This document shows positions 46,725 to 54,854 of a stretch of DNA of 64,000 bases, in pieces. Below the pieces are notes generated by a model. It was given only the letters and a program-made list of their open reading frames with translations. It was not told the DNA's origin and did no database searches. Each line of letters begins with the position of its first letter. Within the stretch, counting starts at the first letter, position 1. A program made the translations under genes and the position numbers. The stretch comes from Bartonella sp. M0177 (GTDB taxonomy: Bacteria > Pseudomonadota > Alphaproteobacteria > Rhizobiales > Rhizobiaceae): contig NZ_JACFOY010000001.1 in assembly GCF_016102285.1 (NCBI RefSeq), positions 806,001 through 870,000 on the forward strand. Reading direction: 5' to 3'.

Positions 46725-47879
46725 ATGACATTCTGGGTTTTCGTATCTATTTTTGTAGCCATTGTTACTATGGTTGTGCTCTATGCCGTAAGTAGCCCGT
46801 TAAGAAAAGGGCCGGAGCGGTCGGTTGTCGATTCTCTCTCTTCGGACATTGAAATCTATAAGAACCAGTTGTCTGAAGTTGATGCGGATTTGCAAAGAGA
46901 TCTCATTGACAAAGAAAGTGCAGAAGAAGCCCGTCTTGAACTTGCCCGCAATATATTGGCTGCGGAAAAGCAGAAAAAACAGGCAGATTTCATCAATAAA
47001 CGCAGTTGCGGATTAAAAACTGTCATCACAGTGGCAATTTTTTGTGTCCCGCTGATTACACTTGGCTGTTATTTATTTTTGGGAAGTCCCGGTCTTGAAA
47101 GCCACCCTTTCAATGATCTCATGACAAAAGATCCGTCAAATTTGACTGCCGAAGAGAGGCTTGTTCGTACCGAAGCACTTTTTGCGCGCAATCCCGATAA
47201 TGGGAAATTGGCAGATGAACTGGCAACCGGCTATCTCGTGGAGGGACGTTTTCAGGATGCTGTCAATACATATGTCAGTGCCTTGCGGTTAAACGGGGAA
47301 TCTGCCCCGCGGCTTGTCGGCTATGGTATGGCGCTTGCCGGTTATAATGGTGGAACAATCAACGAAGATGCCAAAGAAAGTTTTCAAAAAGCAGCGAAAC
47401 TGGCGCCCGACGATTTTTATCCGCGCCTTTTCATTGCAGAATCGCTTCGTCAAGACGGTAAATTCGATGACGCCATTGCAGAATTGAAAAATTATCTTTC
47501 CGGTCCGGTTAAAGACAATGTCGCTCGCAAGCGCGTTGAAGAAACAATCAAGGAATTGGAAAAAGCAAAAGCCGATTCCGCCTCGCCAAAGAATTTGACA
47601 GAAAATGGAAAAACCACCGCGCCCGCAGAAAATGATACTGTTGGCGAGCAAGATAAAATAAACAATGGCATTTACGCTATGGTTGGAAAACTTGCGCAAA
47701 GACTTGAACAAAATCCGGACGATCTTGAAGGGTGGAAGCAATTGATTCATTCTTGGCTCGTTTTGAAGGAAACCGAAAAGGCAAGAAATGCGTTAAAAGA
47801 GGGACAATCCAAACTTACAAAAGATAAAGCCTTAGAGCTTGAAACTTATGCCAAAGAACAAGGGTTGGCGTTAGAGTGA
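46725..47879 (+). CDS. ccmI: Cytochrome c maturation protein CcmI (CycH)
   Basis: 384-residue apocytochrome c chaperone. Transmembrane segments are at about 5-22 and 101-121, with a coiled, charged loop between them. The periplasmic part has TPR-like repeats (about 150-265: NGKLADELATGYLVEGRFQD, KAAKLAPDDFYPRLFIAESL). It delivers apocytochrome c to the CcmF/H haem lyase. It is the first gene of ccmI-E-F-H; ccmA-D are not in this window. Confidence 0.92.
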   Translation: MTFWVFVSIFVAIVTMVVLYAVSSPLRKGPERSVVDSLSSDIEIYKNQLSEVDADLQRDLIDKESAEEARLELARNILAAEKQKKQADFINKRSCGLKTVITVAIFCVPLITLGCYLFLGSPGLESHPFNDLMTKDPSNLTAEERLVRTEALFARNPDNGKLADELATGYLVEGRFQDAVNTYVSALRLNGESAPRLVGYGMALAGYNGGTINEDAKESFQKAAKLAPDDFYPRLFIAESLRQDGKFDDAIAELKNYLSGPVKDNVARKRVEETIKELEKAKADSASPKNLTENGKTTAPAENDTVGEQDKINNGIYAMVGKLAQRLEQNPDDLEGWKQLIHSWLVLKETEKARNALKEGQSKLTKDKALELETYAKEQGLALE

Positions 47880-47898
47880 AAGTCAGGAATACAAGATT

Positions 47899-48393
47899 AT
47901 GAGCAATGAAGCAGCCGTACGTTTGACAATCCAGAAAGGGTTGCGGCGTCGTAAGACCAAACGTCTGATGATGATATTGGGTGGGCTCGTTGTGCTCGCA
48001 GTTGCTGCAGCGCTTGTCCTTTATGCTATGCGAGGCACGGCAAGTTTTTTTCGTATGCCTTCGGAAATAACGGCTGAGGATATTTCATCCGGCCGGCCAT
48101 TGCGCCTCGGTGGTTTTGTCGAAAAAGGTTCGGTCATTAAAGAAAACGGAACCCGGATCAGTTTTGCAATTACCGATTTTTCAAACAAAGAAAACGTGAA
48201 ATTCGAAGGTGTTCTACCTGATCTTTTCCGTGAAGGGCAGGGGATTATCGCCGAAGGGCATTTTACCCCCGATGGCAATTTTGTCGCTGATCGTGTGCTG
48301 GCAAAACATGATGAAACCTATGTGCCAAAAGATATTGTTGACAGGCTGAAAGCCCAAGGATTGTGGGAGGCCTATCAGAAACATGAGCGTTGA
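47899..48393 (+). CDS. ccmE: Haem chaperone CcmE (CycJ)
   Basis: Periplasmic membrane-anchored haem carrier of 164 residues. After a basic N-terminus a single transmembrane segment spans about 24-44. The OB-fold domain ends in the haem-binding motif HxxxY: His137 (covalent haem link) and Tyr141 in KHDETYVPK. It passes haem to the CcmF/CcmH lyase. It lies 19 nt after ccmI and overlaps ccmF by 11 nt. Confidence 0.96.
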   Translation: MSNEAAVRLTIQKGLRRRKTKRLMMILGGLVVLAVAAALVLYAMRGTASFFRMPSEITAEDISSGRPLRLGGFVEKGSVIKENGTRISFAITDFSNKENVKFEGVLPDLFREGQGIIAEGHFTPDGNFVADRVLAKHDETYVPKDIVDRLKAQGLWEAYQKHER

Positions 48394-50365
48394 GATTGGT
48401 TCTCTTGCACTCTGTGCAGCACTTGCTGTAGCTCTATTTCAAACCATAATTCCGGCTATCGGGGTTTACCGCTCCGACCGCCGTTTGATAAATGCGTCTA
48501 CACCTATTGCCTATCTCGTTTTTTTGTTGGTGCTCATAGCATTTGCAACATTAATTCACGCTTATGTGGTGTCCGATTTTTCAGTCTTGAATGTTGTGCA
48601 AAATTCGCATTCAGAAAAACCGCTTCTTTATAAAATAACAGGTGTATGGGGAAACCATGAAGGCTCTATGTTGCTTTGGGTTTTCATCATCACCTTTTTT
48701 TCTGCCCTTATTGCGTTTTTTGGCGGTAATTTGCCGGAGCGGTTGAAAGCACTGATTTTATCGACACAGGCTTCGATCACTACCGCATTTTTGCTTTTTA
48801 TTCTTTTCACCTCCAACCCGTTCATAAGAATTAATCCGCCGGCTTTGCAGGGCCATGACCTTAATCCTATTTTGCAGGATATCGGTCTGGCTATTCATCC
48901 GCCGCTTCTCTATCTCGGCTATGTCGGTTTTTCGGTGTGTTTTTCTTTCGCTATTGCGGCATTGCTTGACGGACGTGTCGATGCAGCATGGGCGCGCTGG
49001 GTGAGGCCATGGACATTGGTTTCGTGGATATTTTTAACCGGCGGTATTATGGTCGGCTCCTATTGGGCCTATTATGAAATGGGATGGGGCGGCTACTGGT
49101 TTTGGGATCCGGTTGAAAACGCTTCGCTGATGCCATGGCTTGCCGGTACAGCACTTCTCCATTCTGCAATTGTTCTTGAAAAGCGTGGTGCCTTGAAAAT
49201 CTGGACGCTGTTTCTTGCTATTTTAACATTTTCATTGTCACTGATGGGGACTTTCCTTGTCCGCTCCGGCATTCTCACCTCGGTTCACAGTTTTGCTGTT
49301 GATCCGGCACGCGGGCGCGCCATTCTTGCCATTCTGTTTTTCTTTATCGGTGCTGCGCTCATTCTATTTGCATTGCGCGCTTCGTCACTCAAAACCGGAG
49401 GTTTGTTTCGCCCGATTTCGCGTGAAGGCCTATTGGTTTTTAACAATCTGTTTCTCACCACAGCAACAGCGACTGTTCTGATTGGCACACTCTATCCGCT
49501 GCTTCTCGAAACATTGACAGGGCAAAAAATTTCGGTTGGAGCGCCATTTTTCAATTTGACCTTCGGGCCCCTCATGGTACCACTTTTATTGATGGTACCC
49601 TTTGGCCCCCTCATGGCGTGGAAACGCGGAGATATGCTTGCTGTTGCCGAGCGACTTTTAGGTGTTTTCGTATTGGCAATTATTGCTACAGTGATTGTAT
49701 TTTACCAGACATCTTTTCGATCAATCCTTGCCTCGTTGGGAATCGGGCTTTCTGCCTTTGTTTTCTTTGGCGGCCTTTATGACCTCTGGTTCAAGAGCGG
49801 TACAAAAAATACAGAGTTTTTCGTTCGGTTGAGGCGCCTTGGAAAATTGCCGAGGTCGAATTATGGCACGGCTCTGGCTCATATCGGTTTGGGCATTACA
49901 TTATTCGGCATTGTTGCCGTTGCAACTTTCGGACAAGAAAACATTTTGCGGATTGAGGCGGGGCAAAGCGCAATGATAGCGGATAAAAAAGTTCTGCTTG
50001 AAGGTGCACGTAATCTGAATGGCCCCAACTATTCGGAAACCCAATTCCAGTTCTCGGTATCGAAAGAGGGTAAGGATTTGGGAGGTGTTACAGCAGCCAA
50101 GCGCTTTTATCCCTCGCAAAATATGCCAACAACAGAATCCGGCATAAAAAATTACGGATTATCGCAACTTTATATTGCTCCGGGTGATGTTAATAACGCA
50201 GGTCTGGTGGTCCATATCTGGTGGAAACCGGAGGTGGTCTGTATCTGGCTTGGTGCAGTGTTTATGATGATAGGCGGAATTTTTTCATTGTCAGATCGCA
50301 GGCTTCGTGTGGGAGCCCCGAAACGCGCTGCAACACGGAGTAAACGACCGGAAAAGAGGGCTTGA
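48383..50365 (+). CDS. ccmF: Haem lyase component CcmF (CycK)
   Basis: 660-residue polytopic membrane protein that attaches haem to apocytochrome c. The tryptophan-rich WWD domain is clear (GWGGYWFWDPVENASLMPW), flanked by conserved histidines such as GNHEGSMLLW and AIHPPLLYLGYVG. About 15 hydrophobic segments are visible. The ATG lies inside ccmE, an 11-nt overlap, and the stop shares a base with the start of ccmH (TGATG). Confidence 0.97.
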   Translation: MSVEIGSLALCAALAVALFQTIIPAIGVYRSDRRLINASTPIAYLVFLLVLIAFATLIHAYVVSDFSVLNVVQNSHSEKPLLYKITGVWGNHEGSMLLWVFIITFFSALIAFFGGNLPERLKALILSTQASITTAFLLFILFTSNPFIRINPPALQGHDLNPILQDIGLAIHPPLLYLGYVGFSVCFSFAIAALLDGRVDAAWARWVRPWTLVSWIFLTGGIMVGSYWAYYEMGWGGYWFWDPVENASLMPWLAGTALLHSAIVLEKRGALKIWTLFLAILTFSLSLMGTFLVRSGILTSVHSFAVDPARGRAILAILFFFIGAALILFALRASSLKTGGLFRPISREGLLVFNNLFLTTATATVLIGTLYPLLLETLTGQKISVGAPFFNLTFGPLMVPLLLMVPFGPLMAWKRGDMLAVAERLLGVFVLAIIATVIVFYQTSFRSILASLGIGLSAFVFFGGLYDLWFKSGTKNTEFFVRLRRLGKLPRSNYGTALAHIGLGITLFGIVAVATFGQENILRIEAGQSAMIADKKVLLEGARNLNGPNYSETQFQFSVSKEGKDLGGVTAAKRFYPSQNMPTTESGIKNYGLSQLYIAPGDVNNAGLVVHIWWKPEVVCIWLGAVFMMIGGIFSLSDRRLRVGAPKRAATRSKRPEKRA

Positions 50366-50832
50366 TGCGGTTTTTTTCACGACTATTGGCTGCTTTCTGT
50401 TTCATATGTCTTATGAACAGTGCCGTGTTGGCCGTATTGCCCGATGAAGTGTTGCAAGATCAGGCACTTGAACAGCGCGCACGCGATATTTCCTCCCATT
50501 TGCGCTGTCTTGTCTGCCAGAATGAATCGATTGACGATTCCAATGCACCGCTCGCGCGGGATTTGCGGCTGATTGTGAGGGAACGTTTGACGGCTGGTGA
50601 CAGCGATAGTGAGGTTATTGACTATCTGGTGGCCCGTTACGGAGAATTCGTTTTACTTAAACCGCGTCTCAATGCTGAAACACTCCTTTTATGGCTTGCT
50701 CCTTTATTCATCATCGTGATTGCAGCGAGCCTGATCTTCTGGCGCTTTAAACGCCGTGAAAACAATAAATTGATGCCATTAAGCGAAACCGAAAAGAAAC
50801 GTCTTGACGAAATCTTGAGATCGAATAAGTGA
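50365..50832 (+). CDS. ccmH: Cytochrome c maturation protein CcmH (CycL)
   Basis: 155-residue thiol protein that reduces or holds apocytochrome c for the haem lyase. A signal peptide is followed by the redox motif LRCLVCQN (Cys48, Cys51) and the helical bundle DSNAPLARDLRLIVRERL. A C-terminal transmembrane segment lies at about 110-128. The ATG at 50365 follows GAGGG, overlapping the ccmF stop by one base; an in-frame TTG three bases earlier is rejected. It ends the ccm cluster; degP follows after 158 nt. Confidence 0.95.
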   Translation: MRFFSRLLAAFCFICLMNSAVLAVLPDEVLQDQALEQRARDISSHLRCLVCQNESIDDSNAPLARDLRLIVRERLTAGDSDSEVIDYLVARYGEFVLLKPRLNAETLLLWLAPLFIIVIAASLIFWRFKRRENNKLMPLSETEKKRLDEILRSNK

Positions 50833-50990
50833 TTAATGATCACGGCTTCTCTTGTTTTTAATTTATAAAACTTGCAATTTTTCCCAACCTTACAGAATTT
50901 TAATAAAATGGACAGGCATTGGTAAGGTTTCAAATCTTATCTTTTCACCAATATATAGTTTATACGCAGTCTTAAAGGAGTTTTATAAGA

Positions 50991-52493
50991 ATGCAGTTTT
51001 CTCCTATTCGCAAAACATTGGCAGCAATTACCGTGTCAACGGCTTTGGCAGGAACAATGATTTTTGCGGGTCCCGGTTTGTCTTTCAATGTGGCACAAGC
51101 CAAGCCGGTATTTGTTGAAGGTGTGCAACAACAAAGCTTTGCCAATGTTGTCGAACAGGTTAAACCGGCGGTTGTCTCCGTTCAGGTCAAAAGCGACAAA
51201 AAAAATGAAGAACAGGCTTTTAGCGGCTTTTTCGGTGGTCCGGGAATAGACCAGCTTCCTGACGATCATCCGCTGAAACGCTTTTTCAAAGATTTTAATG
51301 AACACCAACGTCCCCAAAATCGTCAGGGACAGCGTGGAAAACCGCGGCCAATAGCGCAAGGCTCCGGCTTCTTTATTTCGGAAGATGGTTATATCGTCAC
51401 CAATAACCACGTTGTTTCCGATGGCACAACCTATTCTGTTGTCCTTGACGATGGAACCGAACTTGATGCCAAATTGGTTGGAACAGATCCACGTACCGAT
51501 CTTGCTGTATTGAAAGTCAATGATAAGCGCAAATTCGTTTATGTCGATTTTGCCGACGATTCAAAAGTGCGTGTTGGCGATTGGGTTGTAGCTGTCGGTA
51601 ATCCGTTCGGACTTGGCGGAACAGTGACAGCCGGTATTGTCTCGGCACGCGGGCGTGATATTGGCGCCGGCGTCTATGATGACTTTATCCAGATTGATGC
51701 AGCCGTTAACCGTGGTAATTCCGGCGGGCCGACCTTTAATCTTAATGGTCAGGTTGTTGGCATTAATACAGCTATTTTTTCCCCTTCCGGCGGCAATGTC
51801 GGTATTGCTTTTGCTATTCCTTCTTCTACCGCAAAACAGGTTGTTGACCAGCTCATTAAGAAAGGTTCGGTCGAACGCGGATGGATTGGTGTTCAAATCC
51901 AGCCTGTTACAAAAGAGATAGCCGAATCGATAGGATTGAAAGAAGCCAAAGGTGCAATGGTTGCCGATCCGCTTGATGGTCCCGCAGCAAAAGCAGGTGT
52001 CAAAGCCGGTGATGCCATCATTTCGGTGAACGGGGAACAAGTTGCTGATGCTCGTGATCTTGCTCGCCATATTGCCAATATTACACCCGGTGAAACAGCA
52101 ACGCTTGGCATTTGGAGAGATGGCAAACAAACCGATATAAAGGTCAAAATTGCCGCTATGCCGAAAGACGAGAGCAAAAGCGATGGAAAGGCCATTCCTA
52201 ACGGCGAGAGCGGTTCGTCAGAAACTCTTGATGATTATGGTCTGACAGTGACACCGTCGGAAGATGGTCCGGGTCTGGTGGTCACCAATATAGATCCTGA
52301 TTCCGACGCGGCCGAAAAGGGAATACGCCCTGGCGATGTGATTATGTCGGTCAATAACCGCCAGGTCAAAAAGGTTTCCGAATTTGTTGATGCTATAAAG
52401 GAAGCAAAGAAATCAGGACGCACCGCTGTTCTGTTACAAGTCGAAAGCAATGGCCAAAATCGCTTTGTTGCTTTGCCAATTGCCAATAAATAG
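50991..52493 (+). CDS. degP: Periplasmic serine protease DegP/HtrA (Do family)
   Basis: 500-residue envelope quality-control protease and chaperone. A signal peptide ends near AQA-KP (about residue 37). The trypsin-like domain has the triad His140 (TNNHVV), Asp170 (RTDLAV) and Ser244 (GNSGGP). Two PDZ domains follow (about 290-380 and 410-495). AAAGGAG precedes the start. It lies between the ccm genes and a two-component system, the same order that I recall in other Rhizobiales. Expression is probably envelope-stress controlled. Confidence 0.96.
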   Translation: MQFSPIRKTLAAITVSTALAGTMIFAGPGLSFNVAQAKPVFVEGVQQQSFANVVEQVKPAVVSVQVKSDKKNEEQAFSGFFGGPGIDQLPDDHPLKRFFKDFNEHQRPQNRQGQRGKPRPIAQGSGFFISEDGYIVTNNHVVSDGTTYSVVLDDGTELDAKLVGTDPRTDLAVLKVNDKRKFVYVDFADDSKVRVGDWVVAVGNPFGLGGTVTAGIVSARGRDIGAGVYDDFIQIDAAVNRGNSGGPTFNLNGQVVGINTAIFSPSGGNVGIAFAIPSSTAKQVVDQLIKKGSVERGWIGVQIQPVTKEIAESIGLKEAKGAMVADPLDGPAAKAGVKAGDAIISVNGEQVADARDLARHIANITPGETATLGIWRDGKQTDIKVKIAAMPKDESKSDGKAIPNGESGSSETLDDYGLTVTPSEDGPGLVVTNIDPDSDAAEKGIRPGDVIMSVNNRQVKKVSEFVDAIKEAKKSGRTAVLLQVESNGQNRFVALPIANK

Positions 52494-52512
52494 GCTTTAA
52501 CCGACAAGAAAG

Positions 52513-52536
52513 GCTATGGCAAAATTTTGCCATAGC
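52513..52536. promoter_or_regulatory. Perfect 24-nt palindrome between degP and the response regulator
   Basis: GCTATGGCAAAA followed by its exact reverse complement. It begins 20 nt after the degP stop and ends 33 nt before the regulator start. It lacks a T-tract on either strand, so an operator or mRNA-processing hairpin is more likely than a terminator. Confidence 0.6.
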
Positions 52537-52569
52537 AAAACGTTGCTTGAGCAAAGAGAGGTGCCCTTT

Positions 52570-53256
52570 ATGAAAGTTCTTGTTATTGAAGATGATCGTG
52601 AAGCAGCACGCTATCTTGAAAAGGCCTTGAATGAGGCCGGTCATTCTGCCGATGTTGCCGGTGATGGTGAAACAGGAGAGGCATTGGCAGAAAATGGCAA
52701 TTATGATGTTATGATCATTGATCGAATGTTGCCAAAAAAGGACGGGCTTTCAGTTATTATGGCATTGCGTGCCAAAGGCATCGAAACGCCGGTTCTTATT
52801 CTTTCGGCATTGGGACAGGTTGATGATCGGGTAACCGGTTTGCGCGCTGGTGGTGATGATTATCTTACAAAGCCCTACGCTTTTTCGGAGCTTCTTGCCC
52901 GTATTGAAGTTTTGCAGAGACGCAAAAATCCCAAAGAAGCGGAAACGATTTATCGGGTAGGCGATCTTGAACTTGACCGGCTTGCTCACACTGCGAAGCG
53001 TGCCGGACAGGATATTATCCTGCAACCCCGCGAATTCCGTCTCCTTGAATATTTGATGCGCCACGCCGGACAGGTCGTCACGCGTACCATGTTGCTTGAA
53101 AATGTCTGGGATTATCATTTTGATCCCCAAACAAATGTTATTGACGTTCACATCTCGAGACTTCGTTCGAAGATCGAAAAAGGTTTTGATACACCACTCC
53201 TTCAAACGGTGCGTGGTGCCGGCTACATGTTGAAAGCGGTCGATAAACCATCATGA
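52570..53256 (+). CDS. OmpR-family response regulator
   Basis: 228-residue two-component regulator. Receiver domain with IEDDREAAR, phospho-acceptor Asp51 in IIDRMLPKKDG and Lys in LTKPYAFSEL. Winged-helix output domain with LQPREFRLLEYLMRHAG and TNVIDVHISRLRSKI. The ATG at 52570 follows AGAGAGGTG; an in-frame ATG at 52516 lies within the palindrome and is rejected. The stop overlaps the kinase start by ATGA. The degP neighbour suggests envelope-stress sensing, which is inference. Confidence 0.93.
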   Translation: MKVLVIEDDREAARYLEKALNEAGHSADVAGDGETGEALAENGNYDVMIIDRMLPKKDGLSVIMALRAKGIETPVLILSALGQVDDRVTGLRAGGDDYLTKPYAFSELLARIEVLQRRKNPKEAETIYRVGDLELDRLAHTAKRAGQDIILQPREFRLLEYLMRHAGQVVTRTMLLENVWDYHFDPQTNVIDVHISRLRSKIEKGFDTPLLQTVRGAGYMLKAVDKPS

Positions 53257-54674
53257 ACAGGATCAAAAGCTTGTTGCGCACAACAGCAGTGCGCTTGTCA
53301 GCCCTTTATATCATTCTTTTCGGGCTGGTTGCTGTAGGGCTTTCGATCTACATGACCTCGCTTGCCATTTCCATGTTGACCGATCAGACCCAAAAGACTT
53401 TGAATGAAGAGATCGCAAATATCGAGCACGCCTATCAACATGGCGGATTACCTCTTCTTGTGCGCACAATTGACCGCAGGTCACGGCAGCCGGGTGCGTT
53501 TCTCTATCTTGTGGCTGATCTTCAGGGAAGATTTCTGGCAGGTAACGTGCAAAATATTGAACCGGGACTTTTGAACGGGAGCGGCTTGCTCCGGAATTCG
53601 GTATTTTATTCGCGTTTTGGCGACAACGGAGATAAGAGTGAACACCGTGCTATTGCAGCCGTTATCGATTTGCCGAACGGTATGAAATTACTGGTGGGGC
53701 GTGATATAAGCGAGCCGGAAAAATTCATCACCATTATAAGAAAAGCCCTGATGATTGCCTTTGCGGCAATGGCCGTCGGTGCATTGCTCATCTGGTTTTT
53801 TGTTGGCAGGCGGGCATTGAAACGTATTGATCAGGTAACCGCTGCATCGCAACGCCTTATGTCGGGTGACTTGAGCGGGCGACTTCCTGTTACTGGTGCC
53901 GGTGACGAGTTTGACAGACTTTCCCACAATCTGAATATTATGTTGGAACGCATAGAAAAGCTCAATAGCGGCTTGCGTCAGGTGTCTGACAATATCGCCC
54001 ATGATTTGAAAACACCTTTAACAAGATTGAGGAACCGCGCGGACGAGGCGCTTTCGCGGCGTGATAAAGATGTTGATTATCGTCAGACTCTTGAAGCAAT
54101 TATAGCTGAATCCGACCAGCTCATCCGAACGTTCAACGCTATTCTTATGATCTCCCGCATTGAAGCAAGCACTGCTGTCGAGCATTTGGAGAAACTCGAC
54201 GCTCGGCCGATTGTCGAAGATGTCGCCGAGCTCTATGGTCCGGTTGTCGAGGATGCCGGTGTCAAATTCGAGATGGGAAAAATATTCGATGTGGATTTGT
54301 TGTTAAATCGGGAACTTCTGGCTCAGGCTCTGATTAACCTGATCGACAATGCCGTCAAATATGGTGCGACCAGTAAACGAACACCGACAATATCACTGTC
54401 CATGAGTGAAAATGACGATCATATCGAAATTATTGTCAGTGATAATGGCCCCGGTATTAATCCCGAAGATAGAGAAAGGGTCACCAAACGTTTTGTGAGA
54501 CTGGAAGATAGCCGGACCAAGCCGGGTTTTGGAATCGGTCTGAGTTTGGCAAAAGCGGTCATGAAGCTTCATGGTGGAGAGCTGATACTTGAAGATGCAA
54601 ATCCCGGACTGAAAGCGGTTTTGTCTTTTCCAAAATTGGCGGAAGAAAAAACAGATATGAAAAAAACTGTATAA
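53253..54674 (+). CDS. Membrane sensor histidine kinase
   Basis: 473-residue kinase, partner of the preceding regulator. Transmembrane segments at about 15-38 and 165-187 enclose a periplasmic domain of about 125 residues. HAMP (RRALKRIDQVTAASQRLMSG region), DHp with NIAHDLKTPLTRLRNRADEAL-type H-box (described from about residue 247), and ATPase domain with NLIDNAVKYG, VSDNGPGINPEDRE and GFGIGLSLAKAV. It overlaps the regulator gene by 4 nt. Signal unknown. Confidence 0.93.
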   Translation: MNRIKSLLRTTAVRLSALYIILFGLVAVGLSIYMTSLAISMLTDQTQKTLNEEIANIEHAYQHGGLPLLVRTIDRRSRQPGAFLYLVADLQGRFLAGNVQNIEPGLLNGSGLLRNSVFYSRFGDNGDKSEHRAIAAVIDLPNGMKLLVGRDISEPEKFITIIRKALMIAFAAMAVGALLIWFFVGRRALKRIDQVTAASQRLMSGDLSGRLPVTGAGDEFDRLSHNLNIMLERIEKLNSGLRQVSDNIAHDLKTPLTRLRNRADEALSRRDKDVDYRQTLEAIIAESDQLIRTFNAILMISRIEASTAVEHLEKLDARPIVEDVAELYGPVVEDAGVKFEMGKIFDVDLLLNRELLAQALINLIDNAVKYGATSKRTPTISLSMSENDDHIEIIVSDNGPGINPEDRERVTKRFVRLEDSRTKPGFGIGLSLAKAVMKLHGGELILEDANPGLKAVLSFPKLAEEKTDMKKTV

Positions 54675-54854
54675 AAACGTTGTTTCCGAAGAATAGAAGA
54701 AGCGGAAGCTTTGCGGATTTCTAAAAACGGTCAATCATCACATCAAAATCTGCGTTAGTCATTGCCAGTTTGATGCAAATGGTTTTCTATCGTTTCAATA
54801 GATATTGGATAGTCCGCTGAAAAGCTGGAAATAAAGCAGGGAAGTTGAATACAG

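Noticed and set aside
52513..52536. Palindrome as degP terminator
   Set aside because: No T-tract follows on either strand.
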